The notes under the pieces: model-generated
Seen by the model: the letters and a program-made list of their open reading frames with translations, nothing else
What the model was told of the DNA's origin: nothing
The model's database searches: none
In this document: piece by piece, positions 25,291-34,121 of the stretch
How the letters are laid out: every line of letters begins with the position of its first letter
Position numbering within the stretch: position 1 is the first letter of the stretch
NCBI RefSeq assembly: GCF_000981505.1
Contig: NZ_LN827929.1
Coordinates: 620,001-684,000 of the forward strand
Source: Candidatus Methylopumilus planktonicus
Lineage (GTDB): Bacteria > Pseudomonadota > Gammaproteobacteria > Burkholderiales > Methylophilaceae
Length of the DNA: 64,000 nt
Direction: 5' to 3'
Translations under genes and position numbers: made by a program

Positions 25291-26817
25291 ATGTGTGGAA
25301 TCCTTGGAATAGTCGGTAAAAATCCTGTTAATCAGCTACTCTATGATGGCTTATTAGTCCTCCAGCATCGGGGTCAAGATGCTGCTGGTATTGTCACCTG
25401 TGACGGCAATACTTTTTTCATGCATAAAAATAATGGTCTTGTGAAAGATGTATTTCATACACGCCACATGCGAAATCTTATCGGTAATGCAGGTATTGCA
25501 CATGTCCGTTATCCTACAGCAGGTTCCTCCTCAGCTGCAGAAGCCCAACCATTTTATGTAAATTCACCCTTTGGAATTGTCTTAGGTCATAACGGTAATT
25601 TAACGAACGCCGAAAAGCTTAAAGAAGATATTTTTAGACAAGACCTTCGCCATATCAATACCACATCAGATTCAGAAGTCTTACTTAATGTGTTGGCTCA
25701 TGAAATTGAGCAATCAGCAAAGAGCACTTTACTTAATAGCGACGTTGTTTTCGATGCTGTCACTTCGGTTCATAAGCGATGCAAAGGAGCATATGCTGTA
25801 GTTTCAATGATTGCTAATTTTGGACTTCTTGCATTTAGAGACCCCCACGGTATTCGCCCACTTGTAATCGGTAAACATGAAACCCCACAAGGTGTTGAAT
25901 ACATGGTGGCATCTGAAAGTGTTGCAATTGATGTATTAGGATTTAAATTAGTAAGGGATGTAGAGCCGGGTGAAGCAGTCTTCATTGATATGAATGGTAA
26001 TTTTTATTCTAAACAATGCGCTGAACCTAATCATCATCCGTGTATATTCGAGTACGTCTATCTTGCAAGACCTGACTCTGTAATCGATGGTATTTCAGTC
26101 TATCAAACACGACTTAATATGGGTAAGACATTAGCGCAAAAAATTAAAAAAGCATGGGCTCATTTAGATATCGATGTTGTAATCCCTATTCCTGATACGA
26201 GTAGGCCAAGTGCTTTACAGCTCGCACTCGAATTAGGTCTAGATTATCGTGAAGGTTTTATTAAAAATCGCTATATCGGTCGTACGTTTATCATGCCTGG
26301 TCAAGCATTAAGAGAAAAATCAGTACGACAAAAACTTAATCCTATCAAAATAGAATTCCAAGATAAGAATGTGCTTTTGGTAGATGATTCGATTGTTCGA
26401 GGCACAACATCAAAAGAGATTGTTCAGATGGCTAGAGAGGCGGGCGCTAAAAAAGTTTATTTAGTCTCAGCAGCGCCACCTGTAAGATTTCCTAATGTTT
26501 ATGGTATTGATATGCCATCACGCAACGAATTACTAGCACCCAATAAAACAGACGAGGAAATTCGAGAAGAAATTGGTGCAGATGAATTAATTTATCAAGA
26601 CCTTGACGCGCTTATTGAGAACATTGCATCGATTAATCCAAAACTTAAAAAATTTGATGCCTCTTGTTTTGATGGCAAATATATTACAGGCGATATTGAT
26701 GAATATTATTTAAAAAACATCGAAACACTTCGTGCTGATTCTAATATGTCTGATAAGCCATCAAATGGCAGCATACAAATGGATTTAAATTTAATTAAAG
26801 ATGAAGAAGCAGTTTAA
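25291..26817 (+). CDS. purF: Amidophosphoribosyltransferase
   Basis: First committed enzyme of purine synthesis: PRPP plus glutamine give phosphoribosylamine. The mature enzyme starts at Cys2 (MCGILGIVG), the glutaminase nucleophile. The glutaminase domain has HVRYPTAGSSS and GHNGNLTNA; the transferase domain has the PRPP loop VLLVDDSIVRGTTSKEIV. At 508 residues it is full length. No propeptide and no iron-sulfur cysteines typical of the Bacillus type are obvious. Confidence 0.97.
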   Translation: MCGILGIVGKNPVNQLLYDGLLVLQHRGQDAAGIVTCDGNTFFMHKNNGLVKDVFHTRHMRNLIGNAGIAHVRYPTAGSSSAAEAQPFYVNSPFGIVLGHNGNLTNAEKLKEDIFRQDLRHINTTSDSEVLLNVLAHEIEQSAKSTLLNSDVVFDAVTSVHKRCKGAYAVVSMIANFGLLAFRDPHGIRPLVIGKHETPQGVEYMVASESVAIDVLGFKLVRDVEPGEAVFIDMNGNFYSKQCAEPNHHPCIFEYVYLARPDSVIDGISVYQTRLNMGKTLAQKIKKAWAHLDIDVVIPIPDTSRPSALQLALELGLDYREGFIKNRYIGRTFIMPGQALREKSVRQKLNPIKIEFQDKNVLLVDDSIVRGTTSKEIVQMAREAGAKKVYLVSAAPPVRFPNVYGIDMPSRNELLAPNKTDEEIREEIGADELIYQDLDALIENIASINPKLKKFDASCFDGKYITGDIDEYYLKNIETLRADSNMSDKPSNGSIQMDLNLIKDEEAV

Positions 26818-26830
26818 TGATAAGCATTTC

Positions 26831-26858
26831 TTGACGTATTTTTTTTATCGTGCATAAT
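26831..26858 (+). promoter_or_regulatory. Sigma-70-type promoter of the metZ leader
   Basis: TTGACG at 26831-26836 and CATAAT at 26853-26858 are separated by 16 bases, with a TG one base before the ATAAT core giving an extended -10. The expected start of transcription (about 26865) coincides with the first paired base of the riboswitch that follows. It lies just after the purF stop, so metZ can be transcribed apart from purF. Confidence 0.75.
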
Positions 26859-26864
26859 TTGAAC

Positions 26865-26932
26865 TGCGCTGATTTGAGTGATAAAGTTATTTCTCAGCTT
26901 GCGGGCGCGTTAAAAATACAGCTAAAGCGAGG
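26865..26932 (+). promoter_or_regulatory. SAM-II riboswitch controlling metZ
   Basis: The segment matches the SAM-II consensus: GCGCTGATTTGA (26866 on), CTTGCGGGCGCGTTAAAAAT (26898 on) and AGCTAAAGCGAGG (26920-26932). P1 pairs GCGC 26866-26869 with GCGC 26905-26908. The pseudoknot pairs CTTGC 26898-26902 with GCGAG 26927-26931. The loop between the conserved blocks is long and can form a small extra hairpin (GAG 26876-26878 with CTC 26893-26895; ATA 26881-26883 with TAT 26888-26890). SAM-II binds S-adenosylmethionine and turns off methionine genes; metZ follows, as expected. An intrinsic terminator comes six bases later. Confidence 0.88.
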
Positions 26933-26937
26933 TCTGT

Positions 26938-26970
26938 CCCGTTTTAGTTTTTTGTGAAACGGGTTTTTTT
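26938..26970 (+). terminator. Intrinsic terminator between riboswitch and metZ
   Basis: CCCGTTT (26938-26944) pairs with AAACGGG (26957-26963) across a 12-base T-rich loop, followed by seven T. It lies inside the metZ leader, so it is probably the switched element: SAM binding would favour it and stop transcription 25 bases before the gene. No strong antiterminator pairing with the aptamer 3' strand was found by eye beyond a few bases. Confidence 0.85.
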
Positions 26971-26994
26971 GTGCCCAAAAAAAGGTAACAGATT

Positions 26995-28167
26995 ATGAAT
27001 AACGATACATGGAAATATGATACACAAGCGATTCGAGCTGGCTCATTACGATCTGAGTTTGGTGAGAATTCTGAAGCTATCTTTTTAACTTCAAGCTATG
27101 TGTTTGATTCATCTGCCCAAGCTGCTGCTAGATTTGCCGGTACTGAGCCTGGCAATATCTATTCTCGCTTTACGAATCCTACAGTCACAATGTTTCAAGA
27201 TCGCCTCGCAGCTATGGAAGGTAGTGAAGCATGTGTAGCGACTTCAAGTGGCATGTCAGCTATTTTGGCAATCATTATGGGCCTATGTTCCACTGGGGAA
27301 CATATCGTGGCCTCTCGAAGTATTTTTGGTACTACCGTACAACTCTTTAGTAATATTTTAAAGCGCTGGGGTTTAGAAATTACTTTTGTATCGCTCACCA
27401 ATCTTAATGAGTGGGAAGATGCTATTCAAAAAAACACAAAACTTTTTTTTGTAGAGACCCCGTCTAATCCATTGACTGAAGTGACCGACATCAAAGCTCT
27501 TTCAAAAATTGCACATCAAAAAGATATTAAATTGATTGTGGATAATTGTTTTTGTTCGCCTGCGCTTCAAAGACCTTTGTTATTGGGCGCCGACATTATT
27601 ATTCATTCTGCTACTAAGTATCTTGATGGACAAGGGCGTTGTTTAGGAGGCGCAGTATTAGCAGATAAAAAAACGATAGAGCCGATTTATCAATTCCTAA
27701 GGTCAGCAGGACCTACAATGAGCGCATTTAATGCCTGGGTTTTTTTAAAGGGTTTAGAAACGTTATCTGTTCGCATGGACGCTCATTCTAAGAATGCACT
27801 TCATTTAGCTTCTTGGCTTGAGTCGCAGCCCCAGATCGATCGTGTTTACTATCCCGGATTAGCCTCTCATCCGCAGCATAAACTTGCTTTAACACAGCAA
27901 AAAACGGGCGGAGCTATTGTGTCTTTTGAGGTAAAAGGTGGGCAAAAAGAGGCATGGCGCTTAATTGATTCAACTCGATTGATCTCGATTACTGCTAATT
28001 TAGGGGATGTTAAATCTACAATTACACATCCGACAACAACGACACATTCAAGAGTTAGCCCTGAAGAGCGTCAAAAAGCTGGCATCAAGGACAATCTTGT
28101 TAGAATCGCTGTAGGCCTTGAGGATATAGAGGACCTAAAAGCTGATTTGTCTAGTCTTTCGCCCTAA
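26995..28167 (+). CDS. metZ: O-succinylhomoserine sulfhydrylase
   Basis: Cys/Met-metabolism PLP enzyme that makes homocysteine directly from an activated homoserine and sulfide, which ties it to the sulfate-reduction operon at 40-46 kb. The 390-residue protein shows YSRFTNPTVTMFQDRLAAMEG, VDNCFCSPALQRPLLLGADI and the PLP lysine in HSATKYLDGQGRCLGG. GDVKSTITHPTTTTHSRVSPEE is typical of MetZ. Placement after purF is the standard betaproteobacterial and Pseudomonas order. O-acetylhomoserine as substrate cannot be ruled out. Confidence 0.95.
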   Translation: MNNDTWKYDTQAIRAGSLRSEFGENSEAIFLTSSYVFDSSAQAAARFAGTEPGNIYSRFTNPTVTMFQDRLAAMEGSEACVATSSGMSAILAIIMGLCSTGEHIVASRSIFGTTVQLFSNILKRWGLEITFVSLTNLNEWEDAIQKNTKLFFVETPSNPLTEVTDIKALSKIAHQKDIKLIVDNCFCSPALQRPLLLGADIIIHSATKYLDGQGRCLGGAVLADKKTIEPIYQFLRSAGPTMSAFNAWVFLKGLETLSVRMDAHSKNALHLASWLESQPQIDRVYYPGLASHPQHKLALTQQKTGGAIVSFEVKGGQKEAWRLIDSTRLISITANLGDVKSTITHPTTTTHSRVSPEERQKAGIKDNLVRIAVGLEDIEDLKADLSSLSP

Positions 28168-28178
28168 AAAATACCTTT

Positions 28179-28203
28179 AGCAGGGCATAAATACAGCCCT
28201 GCT
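28179..28203 (+). terminator. Hairpin after metZ, probable terminator
   Basis: AGCAGGGC (28179-28186) and GCCCTGCT (28196-28203) form an 8-base GC-rich stem with a 9-base loop, 11 bases after the metZ stop and before gyrA. The following bases have no long T run, so it may be a weak terminator or a 3'-end stabilising hairpin. Confidence 0.55.
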
Positions 28204-28253
28204 GCATGCTAAAATTTGGGTAGTTTTCTACTTAAATTATCGATCTAAATCCT

Positions 28254-30803
28254 ATGAATCAATTTGCTAAAGAGACCATCCCAATCAGCCTTGAAGATGA
28301 GATGAAGCGCTCTTATCTTGACTACGCCATGAGCGTCATTGTTGGACGTGCACTTCCAGATGTCAGAGACGGATTAAAGCCTGTTCACCGTCGTGTACTT
28401 TTTGCGATGCATGAGCTTAATAACGACTTTAATAAACCTTACAAAAAATCAGCGCGTATTGTTGGTGATGTGATTGGTAAATACCATCCACATGGTGATA
28501 CAGCTGTGTACGATACGATTGTTCGTATGGCGCAGGATTTTAGCTTGCGATATATGTTAGTCGATGGTCAGGGAAATTTTGGCTCAGTGGATGGCGATAA
28601 TGCTGCTGCTATGAGATATACGGAAATCCGTATGTCTAAAATTGCACATGAGCTTTTAGAAGATATTGATAAAGATACAGTAAATTTCGGTCCTAATTAT
28701 GACGGCTCTGAACAAGAACCTCTTATTATGCCGGCGCGTATTCCAAATCTTCTTATCAACGGAAGCTCTGGGATTGCTGTGGGCATGGCGACCAATATTC
28801 CACCTCACAATTTAAATGAAGTTGTAGATGCGTGTTTATTACTGCTAGAAAAACCTGAGTCATCGATTGATGCATTGATTAAATTAATACCAGCACCAGA
28901 TTTCCCTACAGCCGGTATCATTTATGGCACTTCAGGCGTTAAAGAAGGCTACAGAACAGGTCGTGGTCGTGTTGTTATGCGGGGAAGAACGCACGTTGAA
29001 AAGCTCGATAAAGGTAACCGTGAAGCATTAATCGTTGATGAACTTCCGTATCAAGTTAACAAAAAAACATTCATCGAGAAGATTGCTGAACTTGTAAACG
29101 ATAAAAAGATTGAAGGCATTTCAGATTTAAGGGATGAGTCAGACAAATCAGGTATGCGTGTTGTGATTGAATTAAAGCGCGGAGAGAATCCTGATGTTAT
29201 TTTAAATAATCTTTATAAGCAAACACAGCTTCAAGATAGTTTTGGTATGAACATGGTAGCGCTTATTGATGGCCAGCCAAAACTTCTTAACTTAAAACAA
29301 ATTTTAGATGCCTTTTTAAGGCACCGTCGTGAAGTTACCACAAGAAAAACTGTATTTGAATTAAGAAAAGCACGCGAACGTGGCCACATGTTAGAAGGTT
29401 TAGCAGTCGCATTAGCTAACGTCGATGAAATGATTAAAATCATCAAGGCTGCTCCAACACCGCCAGATGCTAAGAAAGAATTGATAGCGCGCACATGGAA
29501 ATCTTCTGTTGTAGAGGCTATGTTGAATGGTGCTGCAATGGAGTTTTCTAGACCTGAAGGATTGTCTAAAGAATTTGGATTGACTGATTCAGGCTATAAG
29601 TTATCAGATGTTCAAGCACAAGAAATTCTGCAATTAAGATTACAACGCTTAACAGGGTTAGAACAAGAAAAAATTGTTAATGAATATAAAGAGATTATGA
29701 ATGTTATTACAGATTTCCTTGATATTTTAGAAACACCTGCAAGAGTCACTGCAATTATCGTCGATGAATTGAAAGCGATTAAAGATCAATATGGTGATAA
29801 ACGTCGAAGTGAAATTGTAGAGAATGCTTTAGATTTATCCACTGAAGATTTAATTACACCTGAGGATGTTGTAGTCACACTTTCTCATACAGGCTATATT
29901 AAATCACAAGTATTAGATGAGTATCGTGCCCAAAAAAGAGGTGGCAGAGGCAAGCAAGCAGCAACGACAAAAGATGATGATTTTATCGATAAAATGTTTG
30001 TAGCAAATACACACGATAATATTCTATGTTTTTCAAGTCGTGGACAGGTGTATTGGTTAAAAGTTTACGAAGTCCCACAGGGCAGTCGCACAAGTCGTGG
30101 TAAACCTATTGTTAATTTATTCCCGCTCCAAGAGGGTGAAAAAATTAATGCGATTCTTCCTATTAAAGAATTTGATGATAAGCATTATATTTTTATGGCC
30201 ACTGCATTAGGTACAGTTAAAAAAACGCCGCTTACAGATTTTTCAAATCCACGTAAGTCAGGCATCATCGCAATTAATCTCGATGATAATGACTTTTTAA
30301 TTGGCGCTGAAATTACTGACGGATCCAACGATATTGTTTTAGTCTCAAATGGCGGTAAAGCTGTTTGGTTTGACGAAGAAGATGTGCGGAGTATGGGTCG
30401 AAATACCCGAGGTGTTCGTGGTATGAAATTACAAGAAGACCAACAAGTACTATCCCTTCTTATCGCAAGCGATGATCAACAATCTATGCTCGTTGCAACT
30501 GAAAATGGCTATGGAAAACGCACTGTTTTATCTGACTTTAGACATTCTGGTCGGGCCACACAAGGGGTTAAAGCGATTCAAGTGAGTGAACGTAATGGCC
30601 TTGTTGTTGCTGCAAAACTTGTTAACGACGAAGATGAAATTATGTTAATTACGACAGGTGGGGTACTCATCCGAACACGTGTAAGTGAAATTCGTGAATT
30701 AGGTCGTGCGACACAGGGTGTCACATTAATTAATTTAGGTGAGAACGAAAAATTATCAGGCCTCGAGAAGATTGTAGAAGCTGACGTTGATCTAGAGGAA
30801 TAG
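28254..30803 (+). CDS. gyrA: DNA gyrase subunit A
   Basis: Breakage-reunion subunit of gyrase, 849 residues. The catalytic tyrosine is Y122 in AAAMRYTEIRMS. The quinolone-resistance region reads HPHGDTAVYDT, so residue 83 is Thr and 87 is Asp in E. coli numbering, which aligns without gaps here. The C-terminal beta-pinwheel contains the GyrA box QKRGGRGKQ (about residue 560), and an acidic tail ends the protein. It heads the gyrA-serC-pheA-hisC-aroF group, all within 50 bases of each other. Confidence 0.98.
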   Translation: MNQFAKETIPISLEDEMKRSYLDYAMSVIVGRALPDVRDGLKPVHRRVLFAMHELNNDFNKPYKKSARIVGDVIGKYHPHGDTAVYDTIVRMAQDFSLRYMLVDGQGNFGSVDGDNAAAMRYTEIRMSKIAHELLEDIDKDTVNFGPNYDGSEQEPLIMPARIPNLLINGSSGIAVGMATNIPPHNLNEVVDACLLLLEKPESSIDALIKLIPAPDFPTAGIIYGTSGVKEGYRTGRGRVVMRGRTHVEKLDKGNREALIVDELPYQVNKKTFIEKIAELVNDKKIEGISDLRDESDKSGMRVVIELKRGENPDVILNNLYKQTQLQDSFGMNMVALIDGQPKLLNLKQILDAFLRHRREVTTRKTVFELRKARERGHMLEGLAVALANVDEMIKIIKAAPTPPDAKKELIARTWKSSVVEAMLNGAAMEFSRPEGLSKEFGLTDSGYKLSDVQAQEILQLRLQRLTGLEQEKIVNEYKEIMNVITDFLDILETPARVTAIIVDELKAIKDQYGDKRRSEIVENALDLSTEDLITPEDVVVTLSHTGYIKSQVLDEYRAQKRGGRGKQAATTKDDDFIDKMFVANTHDNILCFSSRGQVYWLKVYEVPQGSRTSRGKPIVNLFPLQEGEKINAILPIKEFDDKHYIFMATALGTVKKTPLTDFSNPRKSGIIAINLDDNDFLIGAEITDGSNDIVLVSNGGKAVWFDEEDVRSMGRNTRGVRGMKLQEDQQVLSLLIASDDQQSMLVATENGYGKRTVLSDFRHSGRATQGVKAIQVSERNGLVVAAKLVNDEDEIMLITTGGVLIRTRVSEIRELGRATQGVTLINLGENEKLSGLEKIVEADVDLEE

Positions 30804-30816
30804 CTTTTAATTCATA

Positions 30817-31893
30817 ATGAAATGTACTTATAACTTTTCAGCAGGTCCTGCCGTATTACCTAAGTCAGTAATGCTTCGTGCACAAGGTGAGATGATTGAT
30901 TGGCATGACTCTGGATTATCTGTGATGGAAATGTCACACCGTGGCAAGCATTACATGTCGATCTTTGAGAAGGTAGAAAGTGATTTTAGATCTCTTTTTA
31001 ATGTACCTAAAAATTACAAGGTACTTTTTCTTCAAGGTGGGGCGATTGCGCAAAATTCAATGGTGCCTTTGAACCTTCTCAATGGAAAAAAAGCTAATTA
31101 TGTTGTGAGTGGTTATTGGTCTAAACGCACTTATCAAGACGCTCTTCCTTTTGGTGATATGTCTATTGCGGCCTCTTCTGAATCGATTGGGTTCGCGAAA
31201 GCTCCCGATCTAAATGATTGGAAGATAGACCCTTCAGCTTCATACGTTCACTTTTGCTCCAATGAAACCATACATGGTGTTGAATATTTTGATATGCCAT
31301 CTATTAAGACGATTCCAGTGGTTGCCGACATGTCGTCTCATATTCTTTCAAGACCAGTTGATATTAGCCAGTTTGGTGTTATTTATGCTGGTGCGCAAAA
31401 AAATATTGGCCCTGCAGGTCTCACCATTGTGATTGTTAGGGATGATTTATTAGAAGTGGCTTCGCCATTAACACCTTCCGTTTTTAACTGGAAGACGCAA
31501 GCCGAGAATCAATCTATGATTAATACACCGACGACCTATAGTATCTATATGGCAGGCCTAGTGTTTGAATGGTTAATTGAACTCGGTGGTCTTAGTGCAA
31601 TTGAAAAACAAAACATTAAAAAAGCTGAATTGTTATATAACTATATCAATTCAACAGACTTCTACTCAAATCCTATTGATATCAAAAATCGTTCGCGTAT
31701 GAACGTGCCTTTTAGAATTCAAAATGAAGATTTACATACTTCTTTTGTAACAGGCGCTGAAAATTTAGGTATGATCGGTCTAAAAGGTCATCGACTTGTA
31801 GGTGGTATTAGAGCCTCAATTTACAATGCTATGCCGATTGAAGGTATTCAAGCTCTAGTTGATTATATGAAAGATTTTGAAAAGTCACACTAA
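30817..31893 (+). CDS. serC: Phosphoserine aminotransferase
   Basis: PLP transaminase producing 3-phosphoserine (serine synthesis) and 4-phosphohydroxythreonine (pyridoxal phosphate synthesis). The 358-residue protein opens with TYNFSAGPAVLPKSVM, has ADMSSHILSRP, and the PLP lysine in IYAGAQKNIGPAGL. Serine supply is relevant to the C1-folate network. It starts 13 bases after gyrA and ends three bases before pheA. Confidence 0.97.
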   Translation: MKCTYNFSAGPAVLPKSVMLRAQGEMIDWHDSGLSVMEMSHRGKHYMSIFEKVESDFRSLFNVPKNYKVLFLQGGAIAQNSMVPLNLLNGKKANYVVSGYWSKRTYQDALPFGDMSIAASSESIGFAKAPDLNDWKIDPSASYVHFCSNETIHGVEYFDMPSIKTIPVVADMSSHILSRPVDISQFGVIYAGAQKNIGPAGLTIVIVRDDLLEVASPLTPSVFNWKTQAENQSMINTPTTYSIYMAGLVFEWLIELGGLSAIEKQNIKKAELLYNYINSTDFYSNPIDIKNRSRMNVPFRIQNEDLHTSFVTGAENLGMIGLKGHRLVGGIRASIYNAMPIEGIQALVDYMKDFEKSH

Positions 31894-31896
31894 TAT

Positions 31897-32967
31897 ATGG
31901 CAGATGAATTAAAAAAATTAAGAGATGCAATTGATGAAATCGATAATGAACTTTTAGATCTCATTTCTAAAAGAGCAGCATTAGCATCTAACATCGGAAA
32001 TCTAAAAACAGACGGGGTGATTTATCGTCCAGAACGTGAGGCTCAAGTCTTACGTCGTTTGGTTGAGCAAAATCAAGGACCACTTTCTAACGAAAGTATT
32101 GAAAGCATCTATAAGAGCATTATGTCTAATTGCAGAGCCTTAGAAAAACAAATCACTGTTGCATTCTTAGGGCCGCTTGGCACATTTAGCGAAGAAGCTT
32201 CTATGAAGCAGTTTGGTGAGTCCATTGAACCCATTCAAACATCAAGCATTGATGAAGTGTTTCATCTTGTGGAATCTCATAAAGCACATTATGGCGTTGT
32301 TCCAGTTGAGAATTCGACTGAAGGCGCTATTAATCGGACGCTTGATCTACTTCTGACATCTAACGCAATGATATGTGCTGAGATTATTTTATCTGTGCAT
32401 CATAATTTAATTAGTAATGAAAAAGATATATCGAGCATTCAAAAAATCTATTCCCACACACAATCATTATCTCAGTGTCATCAGTGGTTGCTTAAGCATG
32501 CTCCAGGCATTGAATTGCAATCTGTTTCTAGTAATGCTGAAGCTGTTAAAATTGCATCAAAAGAAAAGGGTGCCGCTGCTGTTGCAAGTAATAGAGCTGC
32601 AGCATTATTTAATGTCCCTCTACTCGCTGAAAATATAGAAGATGATCCCAAGAATTCCACTCGTTTTTTGGTAATATCCAATCACGAAGTTAAACCTTCC
32701 GGATTAGATAAAACCTCAATTATTGTGGCTGCAAAAAATCAACCGGGAGCGATTGCTTCCATGATTGAGCCTTTTGCGAAAAATAAAGTAAGTATGACAA
32801 AACTTGAATCTCGTCCTTCAAAAACAGGTCTTTGGGAATATGTATTCTTTATTGATATTGATGGGCATATGACTGATTCAAAAGTAGCAGACTCACTCAA
32901 AGAAATTGAATCCAAAGCTTCATTCTTAAAAGTTTTAGGATCCTATCCACAGTCTAATTTGACTTAA
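31897..32967 (+). CDS. pheA: Chorismate mutase / prephenate dehydratase (P-protein)
   Basis: Bifunctional phenylalanine-pathway enzyme, 356 residues. The AroQ-type mutase domain occupies about 1-90 (LRDAIDEIDNELLDLISKRA), the dehydratase domain about 95-270 (VAFLGPLGTFSEEA, VPVENSTEGAINRTLDLLL, STRFLVIS), and a C-terminal ACT domain (about 280-350; ESRPSKTGLWEYVFFID) should bind phenylalanine for feedback inhibition. Domain order and length match the proteobacterial P-protein. Confidence 0.97.
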   Translation: MADELKKLRDAIDEIDNELLDLISKRAALASNIGNLKTDGVIYRPEREAQVLRRLVEQNQGPLSNESIESIYKSIMSNCRALEKQITVAFLGPLGTFSEEASMKQFGESIEPIQTSSIDEVFHLVESHKAHYGVVPVENSTEGAINRTLDLLLTSNAMICAEIILSVHHNLISNEKDISSIQKIYSHTQSLSQCHQWLLKHAPGIELQSVSSNAEAVKIASKEKGAAAVASNRAAALFNVPLLAENIEDDPKNSTRFLVISNHEVKPSGLDKTSIIVAAKNQPGAIASMIEPFAKNKVSMTKLESRPSKTGLWEYVFFIDIDGHMTDSKVADSLKEIESKASFLKVLGSYPQSNLT

Positions 32968-33014
32968 TGGATTTAAGGTCTGGTTTCCCATTTAAGTTTT
33001 TTTAATATTTCACT

Positions 33015-34109
33015 ATGTCGATTCAATCTTTAATTCCAACATATATTTGTGATATTGCACCTTATCAAGGGGGTAAACCAATCTCTGAGGTGGCGCGCGA
33101 GCATCACTTAGAAGAGTCATCCATTGTAAAGTTAGCTTCCAATGAAAATCCTTTAGGCATGAGCCCCAAAGCTCGCGAGGTAATTTTAAAATCAATTGAT
33201 CAAATTTATCGTTACCCCGATGGCAATGCTTTTCGGCTTAAAAATGCTGTAAGCCTTAAGTTTAATTTACATCCGGAGAGTTTAATTTTTGGGAATGGGT
33301 CAAACGATATTCTTGAATTAGCTTCGCGTACATTTTTAAAAGTAGGAGATGAAGTTATTTTTTCTCAACATGCTTTTGCTGTTTATAGTCTTGTAACCCA
33401 AGCAATGGGAGCTATTGGCGTTAAAGTGCCTGCTAAGGATTTTGCACATGATCTTGCAAAAATGTTTGCTGCAATCTCTCCAAAAACGAAGATGATCTTC
33501 ATTGCTAATCCCAATAATCCTACAGGCACTCTCATCTCTAAAGAGGAACTTAAAACTTTTTTAACAAAAGTACCATCTCATATTATTGTGGTCTTGGACG
33601 AGGCTTACGATGAATATTTGGAGATAGAGAATAAGTCAGAGAGTTTTTCCTGGCTTTCTCAATTTTCAAATTTAATTATTTCCAGGAGTTTCTCAAAAGC
33701 TTATGGTTTAGCTGGATTAAGAGTGGGTTTTGGGGTATCGGATCCAGAGATTATTCAATTTATGAATCGTGTGAGACAGCCTTTTAATGTGAATAGTCTT
33801 GCGCAAGATGCTGCAGTGGCTGCATTAATGGATGAGGCATTTGTCAGTGAGAGTAAAATACTGAATAATAATGGAAAAAAACAACTAGAATCAGCTTTCC
33901 AAAGGCTTAAGTTAAGTTTTATTCCTACTTTTGGTAACTTTATTAGTTTTAAAGTAGATAAGGCTCCCCAAGTCTACGAAGCTTTATTAAAGGCGGGTAT
34001 CATAGTGCGTCCAGTGGCTAATTATGAAATGCCAGATTATTTGCGCGTGAGTATTGGCCTTAAAGAGGAAAACGAAAGATTTATTCAAGCACTAGAAGCG
34101 ATTATTTAA
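33015..34109 (+). CDS. hisC: Histidinol-phosphate aminotransferase
   Basis: PLP class-II-type transaminase, 364 residues, with KLASNENPLGMSPKA near the start, NPNNPTGTLISK, LDEAYDEYLE and the PLP lysine in SRSFSKAYGLAGLRVGFG. In the pheA-hisC-aroF setting such enzymes often also transaminate aromatic keto acids (phenylpyruvate, hydroxyphenylpyruvate). The other his genes are absent from this window. It starts 47 bases after pheA. Confidence 0.93.
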   Translation: MSIQSLIPTYICDIAPYQGGKPISEVAREHHLEESSIVKLASNENPLGMSPKAREVILKSIDQIYRYPDGNAFRLKNAVSLKFNLHPESLIFGNGSNDILELASRTFLKVGDEVIFSQHAFAVYSLVTQAMGAIGVKVPAKDFAHDLAKMFAAISPKTKMIFIANPNNPTGTLISKEELKTFLTKVPSHIIVVLDEAYDEYLEIENKSESFSWLSQFSNLIISRSFSKAYGLAGLRVGFGVSDPEIIQFMNRVRQPFNVNSLAQDAAVAALMDEAFVSESKILNNNGKKQLESAFQRLKLSFIPTFGNFISFKVDKAPQVYEALLKAGIIVRPVANYEMPDYLRVSIGLKEENERFIQALEAII

Positions 34110-34121
34110 ATAGGATCTAGC

